Positions 9,181 through 17,526 of a stretch of DNA of 64,000 bases are shown one piece after another (positions within the stretch are counted from its first letter, which is position 1; every line of letters begins with the position of its first letter). The position numbers and the translations under genes were made by a program. The stretch spans positions 116,001-180,000 of the forward strand of contig NZ_ATXN01000008.1 in the NCBI RefSeq assembly GCF_000421705.1, in the 5' to 3' direction. The stretch is from Brevundimonas naejangsanensis DSM 23858 (lineage in GTDB: Bacteria; Pseudomonadota; Alphaproteobacteria; Caulobacterales; Caulobacteraceae). The notes beneath the pieces are model-generated. The model was not told the DNA's origin. It did not search any database and worked only from the letters and a program-made list of their open reading frames with translations.

Positions 9181-9588
9181 TTAGCGGCGGGCCACGAGGG
9201 CGCGGGTCAGGCAGGAGAAGACCAGTCGGCCCGCCTCGTCCAGAATGTCCTGCTGGGCGATGACCACGCCCTTTTCGTCACCGACCGGGTCCTTGCCCAT
9301 CACCGTCAGCCGTCCGCGCAGCAACTCGCCCGCAGGAGGATTGCGCAGGAAGCGCAGGCCATCCACCGCCAGGGTCTTGGACCCCGCCCAGCCGCCCATG
9401 CGGTCGGCGGACAGGCGGCTCCACAGGGCGTAGACCATGGCCTCGGGCGCGCCATAGGCGACGTCCCACCCCGGCAGGAAGCGTTCGGCGAACAGGTCCA
9501 GCGCCGCCGCATCGACGGCGCAGGCGCCCAGCGGTATGACCTGGCCGATCTCGAGATCCTCGAAATGGACGTGCAGCGGTTCGGTCAT
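9181..9588 (-). CDS. MaoC-like hotdog-fold acyl dehydratase
   Basis: 135 residues with the MaoC/hotdog pattern: an N-terminal FEDLEIGQVIPLGACAVD, a central RLSADRMG helix region, and a C-terminal RGRLTVMGKD...GVVIAQQDILDEAGRLVFSC strand set. Related proteins hydrate enoyl-CoA thioesters, but many single-domain members have no known substrate. It lies 17 bases downstream of an NADP-dependent reductase in the same direction, so they likely form a two-gene operon acting on unsaturated carbonyl or acyl compounds (inference). Confidence 0.8.
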   Translation of the reverse strand: MTEPLHVHFEDLEIGQVIPLGACAVDAAALDLFAERFLPGWDVAYGAPEAMVYALWSRLSADRMGGWAGSKTLAVDGLRFLRNPPAGELLRGRLTVMGKDPVGDEKGVVIAQQDILDEAGRLVFSCLTRALVARR

Positions 9589-9605
9589 GCGCGGTTCTTC
9601 CTCGC

Positions 9606-10628
9606 TCAGGCCGCCGGCTCCTCCGACACCCGGACCATCAGCTTGCCGTCATGGTCGCCGGTGAACAAGCGATTCAGCGAGCCGACCGCCCCTTCCAGGC
9701 CGTCGTCGACGTGCACCTTCCACTGGATCTTGCCGTCGGCCAGCCACGGGCCCATTTCGGCGACCATTTCCTTGGCGCGGTGGGCGTAGTCGAGGACCAG
9801 GAAGCCCTGCACGTCCAGACGGTGGGTGATGATGCGCGAGAAATTGGGCGAAGGCGGCATCCGCGTGGCGTTATAGGCCGAGATCAGGCCGCAGACGGCC
9901 ATGCGGCCGTGCACCTTCAGCCGGTTCCACACGGCGATCATGATGTCGCCGCCGACGTTCTCGAAATTGAGGTCGATCCCGTCGGGCGCCAGGCGGTCCA
10001 GGGCGTCGCCGACGTCCTCGTTCTTGTAATCGACGGCGCCGTCGAAACCGAGCTCTTCGGTCAACCAGCGGCATTTCTCGGCGCCGCCGGCGATGCCGAT
10101 GACGCGGCAGCCGCGCTGCTTGGCCACCTGTCCGGCGATGGAGCCGACCGCGCCCGCCGCCGCCGAGATGACCAGGGTCTCGCCCGCCTTGGCTTTCAGC
10201 ACGTCGGTGACGCCGAAATAGGCCGTCATGCCGGTCATCCCCAGGACGGAGAGATTGGCGGTCAGCGGCAGGCCCGGCGCGCGGTGGACGGGGCGCAGCC
10301 CCGCCTCGGCCACGACGGCGTAATCGGCCCAGGCGCCAGACAGAGGCGTGACCAGATCGCCTTCCTTGAACCGCTCGCCGCGTGACTGCTCGACCACCCC
10401 CAGCGTCAGCCCGCGCATGACGTCGCCCAACCCCACCGGCGGCAGATAGCCTTCGGAATCATTCATCCACGTGCGGTTCGTCGGGTCGATCGACAGATAG
10501 ATCGTGCGGACCAGGACCTCTCCGTCCTTCAGGTCGGGCACGACGCTTTCGGCCAGTTCCAGATCACCGTCCTGAATCAGCCCATGCGGTCGGCGACGCA
10601 GGATCCACTGTCGGTTGCGCAAGCTCAT
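9606..10628 (-). CDS. NADP-dependent medium-chain reductase, 2-alkenal/curcumin reductase type
   Basis: 340 residues, zinc-independent MDR superfamily, predicted to reduce activated double bonds with NADPH. Landmarks are the N-terminal RNRQWILRRRP, DPTNRTWMND, GMTGMTAYFG, the nucleotide motif AAAGAVGSIAGQVAK and the helix DLNFENVGG. The ATG at 10628 has a GGAGA ribosome site 7 bases upstream; an in-frame ATG at 10643 overlaps that site and would add five residues, so the downstream start is chosen. It heads the operon with the MaoC-like gene. Confidence 0.88.
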   Translation of the reverse strand: MSLRNRQWILRRRPHGLIQDGDLELAESVVPDLKDGEVLVRTIYLSIDPTNRTWMNDSEGYLPPVGLGDVMRGLTLGVVEQSRGERFKEGDLVTPLSGAWADYAVVAEAGLRPVHRAPGLPLTANLSVLGMTGMTAYFGVTDVLKAKAGETLVISAAAGAVGSIAGQVAKQRGCRVIGIAGGAEKCRWLTEELGFDGAVDYKNEDVGDALDRLAPDGIDLNFENVGGDIMIAVWNRLKVHGRMAVCGLISAYNATRMPPSPNFSRIITHRLDVQGFLVLDYAHRAKEMVAEMGPWLADGKIQWKVHVDDGLEGAVGSLNRLFTGDHDGKLMVRVSEEPAA

Positions 10629-10723
10629 CAGTCTGTCTCCCATCAGGGTTTTCTTTCAGAACCCATAGTGGCGCCTCTCGCCCGCAGAGCAAGCCGGCGA
10701 ACGGCGACGCCTGATCATCAGGC

Positions 10724-10758
10724 AAAAAAGAAGGCGGACCCTTTTTTGGGGATCCGCC
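10724..10758 (-). terminator. Intrinsic terminator of the predicted sRNA
   Basis: Read on the minus strand, GGCGGATCCCC, a loop of six A, and GGGTCCGCC form a GC-rich stem with one bulge (10733-10758). TTCTTTTTT follows. No annotated coding gene lies upstream on this strand within 350 bases, so it points to a short non-coding transcript. Confidence 0.75.
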
Positions 10759-10832
10759 AGGAGTCGCATCATCGAGAATGAGGCGAGAGCAAAGACCGAC
10801 CGTGCGGTCGGCGGGGGAATCGCTCTCGGCGA
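10724..10832 (-). ncRNA. Predicted EcfG-dependent small RNA, about 109 nt
   Basis: No gene covers this part of the 343-base gap at 10629-10971. On the minus strand an exact EcfG promoter (10839-10863) predicts a start near 10832. The transcript would fold into an outer 7-bp stem (10822-10828 with 10784-10790) enclosing a 6-bp GTGC-type hairpin (10796-10811) and a bulged run of five C (10814-10818). An unpaired linker follows, then an intrinsic terminator with its U tract ending near 10724. No start codon with a ribosome site gives a credible peptide. Control and the C-rich element recall GsrN, the sigma-T-dependent sRNA of Caulobacter; homology has not been tested. Confidence 0.62.
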
Positions 10833-10838
10833 TCAGAT

Positions 10839-10863
10839 AACGGCGCGCAGGCGAGTCAGTTCC
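10839..10863 (-). promoter_or_regulatory. EcfG-type promoter for the predicted sRNA
   Basis: On the minus strand GGAAC (10863 to 10859) and CGTT (10842 to 10839) are separated by exactly 16 bases. This matches the alphaproteobacterial general stress sigma consensus GGAAC-N16/17-CGTT with no mismatch. Confidence 0.75.
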
Positions 10864-10899
10864 CGTCGTCGAATCCGCCTGAACCCGCCGGATTGGAGC

Positions 10900-10924
10900 G
10901 GAACGGCCGGGCGCCCGCGACGTT
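10900..10924 (+). promoter_or_regulatory. EcfG-type promoter for the small membrane protein gene
   Basis: GGAAC at 10900-10904, 16 bases, CGTT at 10921-10924: an exact consensus match placed 47 bases before the ATG at 10972. It is divergent from the sRNA promoter, 36 bases away. Confidence 0.8.
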
Positions 10925-10971
10925 CGCCTTGGGACACCGCCGATAAGACGAATAGACAAGGACGCGAGCCG

Positions 10972-11277
10972 ATGACGCATCAAGACCCGCACTCCCACTC
11001 CGCCGACGCCGTGGAAGCCCATCACGCCGTCGAGGCCCAGTATGTACGCCAGGGCCGGGGCGGACGGCGCATCCTCATGCTGCTGATCATATCGGCGGGG
11101 GCGGCCGCTGTGTTGCTGCTCGGCCTCTGGGCGGTGAACAACGCCAGCCTGCGTCAAACCGCCGAGGACGCCAGCATGACGCCTGAGGCGCCGCCCGTCG
11201 TGGACACCGACCGGGCCGCCCGCAGCGCCGGCCCGGAGGCGACGCCGCCGCCGGTCGACGCTTCTCCCGCCGCCTGA
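10972..11277 (+). CDS. Small single-pass membrane protein, unknown function
   Basis: 101 residues, no recognised family. A His/Ala-rich cytoplasmic N-terminus (DPHSHSADAVEAHHAVEAQY) and a basic patch GRGGRR precede one membrane helix (about 35-57, LMLLIISAGAAAVLLLGLWAV). An acidic, Pro/Ala-rich outer tail follows. A ribosome site AAGGA lies 9 bases before the ATG. The exact EcfG promoter upstream and the position beside phyR make it a likely general stress gene. The codon pattern is that of a true gene; an overlapping 242-codon frame on the other strand is a shadow. Confidence 0.75.
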   Translation: MTHQDPHSHSADAVEAHHAVEAQYVRQGRGGRRILMLLIISAGAAAVLLLGLWAVNNASLRQTAEDASMTPEAPPVVDTDRAARSAGPEATPPPVDASPAA

Positions 11278-11290
11278 GCTTCCGCCCGGC

Positions 11291-11321
11291 AAAAAAGGGC
11301 CCCGCCGCAGCGGAGCCCTTC
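11291..11321 (-). terminator. Intrinsic terminator after phyR
   Basis: On the minus strand AAGGGCTCCGC, a short loop and GCGGGGCCCTT (one G-U pair) are followed by a run of T. It begins about 27 bases after the phyR stop, so phyR is probably transcribed alone. Confidence 0.75.
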
Positions 11322-11347
11322 AAAGGCGTCGGGGGCGCCGCCCTGGC

Positions 11348-12139
11348 TCAGGCGGCCGCCTTCTGGCGCGAGGGATGGAAGAAGAGCGCCTGGCTGATCG
11401 CCGCCTTCACCGTTTCCGGCTGGAACGGCTTGGTGATCAGGAAGGTCGGCTCGGGCCTTTCGCCGGTCAGCAGCCGCTCAGGGAAGGCGGTGATGAAGAT
11501 GACCGGCACGTCGAACTTGCGCAGGATATCCTTGACCGCGTCGATGCCCGAAGACCCGTCCGCCAGTTGGATATCGGCCAGAACCAGCCCCGGCGCATGG
11601 CGCGAAACCGCGTCCACCGCCTCGTCGTGAGTGGTGGCGGTGCCGGTGACGCGGTGGCCCAGCTCCTTCACCAGGCTTTCGATGTCGGCCGAGATGATCG
11701 CCTCGTCTTCGATGATCAGCACGTCGGTGGCCAGTTCGGCGTCGATGTCGGACTGGGCCTCGGAAATCAGGCGCTCGACCGTGCGCGGATCGACGGCCAG
11801 GATCTGGGCGGCCTCGGACGGCGTAAAGCCCTCCAGCGCCGTCAGCAGGAAGGCCTGACGCGACTGAGGCGCAATGCGCAGCAGGCGACGCGATGCATCA
11901 TCGCCTTCGGCCGCTCCGCCGCTTTCCAACTGGGCCCCGGTGCTGGACCAGATGGTGTGAAAGACGTGATAGAGCGCCACCCGCGGCGTCATGTCGGCGG
12001 GCAATTGCCGCTCGCCCGCCGCCAGCGCCTCAAGCGCGACGCGGACATAGTTGTCGCCCGTGCTCTGATCGCCCGTCAGGGCGCGAGCGTAACGGCGAAC
12101 ATAGGGCAGATGCGGCGCAAGTCTGGCCAGAAGACTCAT
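11348..12139 (-). CDS. phyR: General stress response anti-anti-sigma factor PhyR
   Basis: 263 residues in the PhyR arrangement. The N-terminal sigma-like domain (about 1-130) has a degenerate sigma-2 region (LPYVRRYARALTGDQSTGDNYVR) and a sigma-4 region (LEGFTPSEAAQILAVDPRTVERLI). A receiver domain follows (about 138-260) with IIEDEAII, the phosphoacceptor aspartate in VLADIQL (about 191) and the conserved ITKPF lysine. When phosphorylated, PhyR binds NepR and frees EcfG. The ATG at 12139 is chosen because the frame further upstream is intergenic and holds the promoter. It is divergent from nepR-ecfG. Confidence 0.97.
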   Translation of the reverse strand: MSLLARLAPHLPYVRRYARALTGDQSTGDNYVRVALEALAAGERQLPADMTPRVALYHVFHTIWSSTGAQLESGGAAEGDDASRRLLRIAPQSRQAFLLTALEGFTPSEAAQILAVDPRTVERLISEAQSDIDAELATDVLIIEDEAIISADIESLVKELGHRVTGTATTHDEAVDAVSRHAPGLVLADIQLADGSSGIDAVKDILRKFDVPVIFITAFPERLLTGERPEPTFLITKPFQPETVKAAISQALFFHPSRQKAAA

Positions 12140-12194
12140 ATGTATTTCCCCGACGGCGCCCGTCTCCACTGATGAGACAGGCTTAGAGGACGAC

Positions 12195-12219
12195 AACGTA
12201 CCAGACACGCCACGGTTCC
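12195..12219 (-). promoter_or_regulatory. EcfG-type promoter for phyR
   Basis: On the minus strand GGAAC (12219 to 12215) and CGTT (12198 to 12195) are 16 bases apart, an exact match, 55 bases before the phyR start. It indicates positive feedback of EcfG on phyR. Confidence 0.82.
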
Positions 12220-12260
12220 GTGAGCGTCGTCCAGCTTGAGCATAAAACCGCAACGGCGTA

Positions 12261-12285
12261 GGAACTCTATTGGCGAGGCGGCGTT
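12261..12285 (+). promoter_or_regulatory. EcfG-type promoter for nepR-ecfG
   Basis: GGAAC at 12261-12265 and CGTT at 12282-12285 with a 16-base spacer, an exact match, 50 bases before the nepR ATG. With the phyR promoter it makes a back-to-back autoregulated pair. Confidence 0.82.
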
Positions 12286-12335
12286 CTGCGTCTCTATGAA
12301 CGACTTCATAAGGCTTGGGCGGCGGCCGACACTCC

Positions 12336-12542
12336 ATGATCGAACCTAAGGACAACCCCGCGCGTAAAAGCGGGTCAACCTCGAACGAACGTGATCTCGA
12401 AGAGGTCCGTCTGCGTCAGCAAGCCATCGGCGTGAAGCTGCGCCATATGTTCGACGAAGTCGTCAACGAGCCGGTGCCGGACGAATTTCTGGAAATCCTT
12501 CGCCGCGCCGATCAGGGCGCATCCGCCAAGGAGGGGCAGTGA
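12336..12542 (+). CDS. nepR: Anti-sigma factor NepR
   Basis: 68 residues. After a polar, disordered N-terminus comes the NepR core: EVRLRQQAIGVKLRHMFDEVV, then NEPVPDEFLEILRRAD, the two helices that clamp EcfG or PhyR. The ATG at 12336 is used; an upstream TTG would add seven residues. Its stop overlaps the GTG start of ecfG, so the anti-sigma and sigma factors are translationally coupled, as is usual for this pair. Confidence 0.93.
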   Translation: MIEPKDNPARKSGSTSNERDLEEVRLRQQAIGVKLRHMFDEVVNEPVPDEFLEILRRADQGASAKEGQ

Positions 12543-13147
12543 CCACCACGACCCCCGCCGCCCGGCCCTCGTCATCAGACGACAACGCGTTCAAAGCTGA
12601 ACTCGTCACCCTGATCCCCCACCTGCGGGCCTTCGCCCGGACCCTGACCGGCGACCCGACGGCCGCTGACGACCTGGCTCAGGAAGCCATGATGAAGGCG
12701 TGGGACGCGCGCGCCAGCTATCAGATGGGCACCAATATGAAGGCCTGGACCTTCATGATCCTGCGCAACCAGTTCTATTCTGAAAAGCGCCGCTCATGGC
12801 GCCAGACCCAACTGGACCAGGAAGCCGCGGAGCGCACCCTGATCGCCGTCGACGACCCCGAAGCGCCCGTGGCCCTGGACGAACTGCGTCAGGCGCTGAA
12901 ATCCCTGCCGGAAGAGCAGCGCGAAGCCCTGATCCTGGTGGGCGCCGGGGGCTTCGCCTATGAAGAAGCCGCTGAAATCTGCCAGTGCGCCGTCGGCACG
13001 GTGAAGAGCCGGGTGTCGCGCGCGCGCAAGGCGCTGCAGGCCACGCTGGAGCGCGGGGGCTATGCGCGTGACGGCCAATCGGCGGGCGACGCCATGCGCT
13101 CGATTCTGGCCGACGCGGACAGACTAAGCGGCGCCGGGCGCAAATAG
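12539..13147 (+). CDS. ecfG: General stress ECF sigma factor EcfG (SigT)
   Basis: 202 residues, ECF15-type sigma factor. Sigma-2 (about 20-90) includes LIPHLRAFARTLTGD, ADDLAQEAMMKAWD and MKAWTFMILRNQFYSEKRR. Sigma-4 (about 118-175) includes LPEEQREALILVGAGGF, YEEAAEICQCAVGTVKSRVSRAR. The start is GTG at 12539 inside the nepR stop (GTGA), supported by a very strong GGAGGGG ribosome site immediately upstream. Five exact target promoters for this factor lie within 4.1 kb. The C-terminal tail ends 2 bases before the GTG chosen for the adjacent histidine kinase. Confidence 0.96.
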   Translation: MTTTTPAARPSSSDDNAFKAELVTLIPHLRAFARTLTGDPTAADDLAQEAMMKAWDARASYQMGTNMKAWTFMILRNQFYSEKRRSWRQTQLDQEAAERTLIAVDDPEAPVALDELRQALKSLPEEQREALILVGAGGFAYEEAAEICQCAVGTVKSRVSRARKALQATLERGGYARDGQSAGDAMRSILADADRLSGAGRK

Positions 13148-13149
13148 AG

Positions 13150-14913
13150 GTGCGGGTCGGCCGGGTCCTGGGCCGAAAGCTCGGGCGCCGCAGCGTCCAG
13201 GGCATCCGATTCCGCCTGGGCCTGGCCATGGCGCTGGGTCTGCTGCCCATCCTGCTGCTCGGCGTGATCCAGACCGAGGCGGAGTTCCGCAAACAGGAGC
13301 AGGAACGGCGCATCGACCTGCAGCTGGCGGCCGAACGCAGCGCCTCCGACGCCAAGGCCCGGATCAACTCAACCGTCGTGCTGCTTCAGGCCCTGACGCC
13401 TGAAGGGGTCGGCTTCTTCTGCGAAGCGCGCCTGACCGCCCTCGCCGCCCGGATGGACGGAATTACAAGCTTGGCGCGCTACAGCGCGACAGGCGCTCCC
13501 GTCTGCGCGTCACGCAACGCCGGTCAGGCGCAAGAGGACGAAAGCGTCCTGGGTCAGGTCTGGCATCAGCGCCTGAGCGAGGGTGAGGACGTTGTGATGC
13601 AGCGCTCGGCCGACGGAGAATCCCTGATCGTCGCCGTCCGTTGGGAGCGCCCGATGGGCGCCTTTCAAGGCGCGCTGGCGGCGAGAGTTCCCTTCCGCGT
13701 GCTCCAGCCGGACATCCGCGACCCCGCCTTGCCCCCTGGTTCTCAGGCGGCGCTGACGGATGGTGCCGGAAACATTCTGATCGCCACCGACCCCGCGCCC
13801 TTCGCCTTGAAACGCGCGCGCCAGGCTGAAGGCTGGACCGAACGGGCGCGCGACGGCGCCGCCGTCATGTTCGAAGCGCGCGACGCCCAGGGACGACGCC
13901 ATGTCTATGGAGGCGCGCCCCTGGCTGGACAGGACGTCTTCGTCCTGCTGTCGGCTCCGGCGCCGGGACTGCTGTCCTGGGCGCGGCTGAACCCGTTCGG
14001 CACCCTGTTGCTGCCTCTGGCGGCATGGCTGACCGCGTTTGCGGCCGTCATGTTGTTGTCCGAGCGGATCGTGGTGCGCTGGCTCGACTATCTGGAGCGG
14101 GTGGCCGCCATCTATGCGCGGGGTCGTTTCTCCATTCGCCCGGTCCAGGCCGAGCACGCCCCGGCCGAAATCCGCACCCTGGCCCGCACCCTGGGTCATC
14201 TGGGCGAGACCATCACCCGTCGCGACAAGGACATTCTGGACGCGCTGGAGGAGAAGGACGCCCTGCTGCGCGAAATCCACCACCGGGTGAAAAACAATCT
14301 GCAGATCATCTCGTCCCTGCTGTCGATGCAGCAGCGGGCGGTGACCGACCCCGGAGCACGCTCAGCCCTGGGCGACACGCGACAGCGCATCACCGCCCTG
14401 GCCCAGATCTATCGCGTCCTCTACCAGAGCGAGGACATCCGCGAGGCCGACGCCGACACCTTCCTGCGCGAGTTGGTCGGTCAGTTGATCGCAGGCGAGG
14501 CGGTGCGCGGCCCGCTGGTGACCACCTCCATCGAGGCCGATCCGCTGATCATCGACCCCGACAAGCTGGCGCCCCTGGCCCTGTGGCTGGTCGAGGCCGT
14601 TTCTAACGCCCAGAAACACGCCTTCGCCGGACGCGGCGGCGAACTGAAGGTGCGCTTCAAAGTCAATGGCGACACTAGCGTATTAGAAGTTGAGGATGAC
14701 GGCCCCGGCCTGGACGACGCCATTGAGGCGGGCGTCGGCCGCACCCTGATGATGGCCTTCGCCAAACAGCTACGCGGCGAGGCCCGGATCGTTCCCGCGC
14801 CCGGCGGCGGCTCGATCGCACGGCTGACCTTCGTCACCCCCGAAGCCCGCGAAGCCGCCCATGTCCGAGAGGTCGCAGCCTTCCGTCTCAGCGGAACCGC
14901 ACCCCAAGCGTAG
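13150..14913 (+). CDS. phyK: Membrane sensor histidine kinase of the general stress response, PhyK type
   Basis: 587 residues. A membrane segment at about 22-42, a periplasmic sensing region (about 45-280), a second segment (about 286-310), a HAMP-like stretch, then a HisKA_2 phosphotransfer domain with EIHHRVKNNLQIISSLLSMQ (His at about 376) and an HATPase with EAVSNAQKHAF and EDDGPGL. This is the architecture of PhyK, which phosphorylates PhyR. The GTG at 13150 lies 2 bases after ecfG with no clear ribosome site, so it depends on coupling, or the true start is slightly downstream. The last codons overlap the next gene's promoter. Confidence 0.88.
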   Translation: MRVGRVLGRKLGRRSVQGIRFRLGLAMALGLLPILLLGVIQTEAEFRKQEQERRIDLQLAAERSASDAKARINSTVVLLQALTPEGVGFFCEARLTALAARMDGITSLARYSATGAPVCASRNAGQAQEDESVLGQVWHQRLSEGEDVVMQRSADGESLIVAVRWERPMGAFQGALAARVPFRVLQPDIRDPALPPGSQAALTDGAGNILIATDPAPFALKRARQAEGWTERARDGAAVMFEARDAQGRRHVYGGAPLAGQDVFVLLSAPAPGLLSWARLNPFGTLLLPLAAWLTAFAAVMLLSERIVVRWLDYLERVAAIYARGRFSIRPVQAEHAPAEIRTLARTLGHLGETITRRDKDILDALEEKDALLREIHHRVKNNLQIISSLLSMQQRAVTDPGARSALGDTRQRITALAQIYRVLYQSEDIREADADTFLRELVGQLIAGEAVRGPLVTTSIEADPLIIDPDKLAPLALWLVEAVSNAQKHAFAGRGGELKVRFKVNGDTSVLEVEDDGPGLDDAIEAGVGRTLMMAFAKQLRGEARIVPAPGGGSIARLTFVTPEAREAAHVREVAAFRLSGTAPQA

Positions 14914-14917
14914 CGTT
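14893..14917 (+). promoter_or_regulatory. EcfG-type promoter for the entericidin-like gene
   Basis: GGAAC at 14893-14897, 16 bases, CGTT at 14914-14917: an exact match. The -35 element and spacer lie inside the last codons of phyK, and the -10 begins right after the phyK stop. The ATG at 14961 is 43 bases downstream. Confidence 0.8.
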
Positions 14918-14960
14918 GTATGGAGGACGGGCGCGGAGCCCGAACCAACAGGAGCCTCCT

Positions 14961-15098
14961 ATGCGCAAACTCATCATTCTGGCCGTCGCTGCTGCAGCTT
15001 TGACCACCGCCGCCTGCAACACCATTCAGGGCGTCGGCAAAGACACCCAGGCCGCCGGCCAGGCGGTCGAAGGCGCTGCTCGCGACGCCAAGAACTAA
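14961..15098 (+). CDS. Entericidin-like small lipoprotein
   Basis: 45 residues: basic start, hydrophobic core LIILAVAAAALTTAAC with the lipobox TAAC (Cys19), then NTIQGVGKDTQAAGQAVEGAARDAKN, the typical EcnA/EcnB helix. Entericidins are tiny envelope lipoproteins induced by stress. A ribosome site AGGAG precedes the ATG. The dedicated EcfG promoter and the strong terminator make it a monocistronic stress gene. The function in alphaproteobacteria is not established. Confidence 0.88.
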   Translation: MRKLIILAVAAAALTTAACNTIQGVGKDTQAAGQAVEGAARDAKN

Positions 15099-15133
15099 AG
15101 GTCCCCGCCCGGATCGGGCGAACCCTTTTTCAG

Positions 15134-15169
15134 CCCCGCGGACGTTTCCGTCCGCGGGGTTTTATTTTT
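15134..15169 (+). terminator. Strong intrinsic terminator after the entericidin-like gene
   Basis: A perfect 11-bp stem (CCCCGCGGACG at 15134-15144, CGTCCGCGGGG at 15149-15159) with a TTTC loop is followed by TTTTATTTTT. Confidence 0.93.
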
Positions 15170-15207
15170 CGCTGGTGCAGCATGGCCCGCTTGTTTAGCG
15201 TCCGCCC

Positions 15208-15222
15208 GCCCCACGTTGGGGC
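15208..15222. promoter_or_regulatory. Inverted repeat just upstream of ald
   Basis: GCCCCA, CGT, TGGGGC forms a perfect 6-bp inverted repeat 18 bases before the ald ATG. It could be an operator half-site pair (ald genes are often controlled by Lrp/AldR-type regulators) or a leader hairpin. Confidence 0.35.
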
Positions 15223-15240
15223 CAGGACACTGAAAGAAAA

Positions 15241-16359
15241 ATGCGCGTCGGTTCCCCCCGTGAAATCAAGACCAATGAACATCGCGTCGGCCTGACGCCG
15301 GCCGCCGCCGGCGAATACGTCGCCCACGGCCATGCCGTCCTGATCGAGACGGGCGCCGGTCTGGGCGCAGGCTTCACCGACGCCGATTATGTGAAGGCAG
15401 GCGCGCGCATCGCCCCCGACGCCGCCGCCGTCTTCGCCGACAGCGACATGATCGTGAAGGTCAAGGAGCTTCAGCCCGCCGAGTTCGCCCTGCTGAAGCC
15501 GGAACACATCCTTTTCACCTATCTGCACCTGGCGCCCGATCCCGAACAGACGAAGGCCCTGCTGGCCTCGGGCTGCGCCGCCATCGCCTATGAGACGGTG
15601 ACCGACCGCAACGGCGGCCTGCCGTTGCTGGCGCCCATGTCCGAGGTGGCGGGGCGCATAGGCGTCTTCTCGGCGGCTGAAACCCTGCTGAAGCACAAGG
15701 GCGGCATGGGCCTGCTGTTCTGCGGCGTGCCGGGCGTGGCGCCCGCGCGGGTGCTGGTGCTGGGCGGCGGCGTCGTGGGGCTGAACGCCGCGCGCATGGC
15801 CGTGGGTCTGGGCGCCGAGGTCGTGGTGCTGGAACGCTCGATTCCCCGGATGCGCCACATCGACGAAGTGACCGGTGGGCGCGTCATCACCCGCTATTCC
15901 TCGCTGCACGCCATCGAGGAGGAACTGCCCAGGGCCGATGTGGTGATCGGCGCCGTTCTGACGCCGGGCGCAGAGGCCCCGACCCTGGTGCGCCGCGACC
16001 AGTTGGCGTCGATGAAGAAGGACAGCGTCCTGATCGACGTCGCCATCGATCAAGGCGGCTGTTTCGAGACCTCGCGCCCGACGACCCACGATGATCCGAC
16101 CTATGTGGTCGACGGCGTCATCCACTACTGCGTCGGCAATATGCCCGGCGCCGTGCCGCGCACCAGCTCCGAAGCCCTGAACAACACTACCCTGCCCTAT
16201 GGTCTGGCCTTGGCCGATCAGGGGCTGGACGCTCTGCGCGCCGATCCGCATCTGGCCCATGGCCTGAACGTGCTGAAAGGCCAGATCACCCACCCCGCCG
16301 TCGGCAAGGCGCTGGGAATGGCGTGGAGCGACCCCTTCGGCGTCTGGGCCAAAGGCTGA
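15241..16359 (+). CDS. ald: Alanine dehydrogenase
   Basis: 372 residues, the normal length. It catalyses reversible NAD-dependent deamination of L-alanine to pyruvate. Visible are the N-terminal GSPREIKTNEHRVGLTP, the catalytic lysine region IVKVKE (about 75), the histidine in LFTYLHLAPD (about 96), the Rossmann motif VLGGGVVGLNAARMA (about 175) and the C-terminal IHYCVGNMPGAVPRTSS. A weak GAAAGAAAA leader precedes the ATG. It is isolated by the upstream terminator and followed by obgE after 60 bases. Confidence 0.96.
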   Translation: MRVGSPREIKTNEHRVGLTPAAAGEYVAHGHAVLIETGAGLGAGFTDADYVKAGARIAPDAAAVFADSDMIVKVKELQPAEFALLKPEHILFTYLHLAPDPEQTKALLASGCAAIAYETVTDRNGGLPLLAPMSEVAGRIGVFSAAETLLKHKGGMGLLFCGVPGVAPARVLVLGGGVVGLNAARMAVGLGAEVVVLERSIPRMRHIDEVTGGRVITRYSSLHAIEEELPRADVVIGAVLTPGAEAPTLVRRDQLASMKKDSVLIDVAIDQGGCFETSRPTTHDDPTYVVDGVIHYCVGNMPGAVPRTSSEALNNTTLPYGLALADQGLDALRADPHLAHGLNVLKGQITHPAVGKALGMAWSDPFGVWAKG

Positions 16360-16389
16360 AGACACAGCTAAGATCGCACCCGCCTGTAA

Positions 16390-17475
<1,086 letters not shown>

Positions 17476-17526
17476 TCCATCACATGGCCGGATGACGGGG
17501 GCGTCGCCGCCCCCTATGTTCGCGCT

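Noticed and set aside
10564..11292. 242-codon minus-strand frame covering the sRNA region
   Set aside because: It overlaps the reductase start, two promoters, an intrinsic terminator and a real plus-strand gene. No signal of coding.
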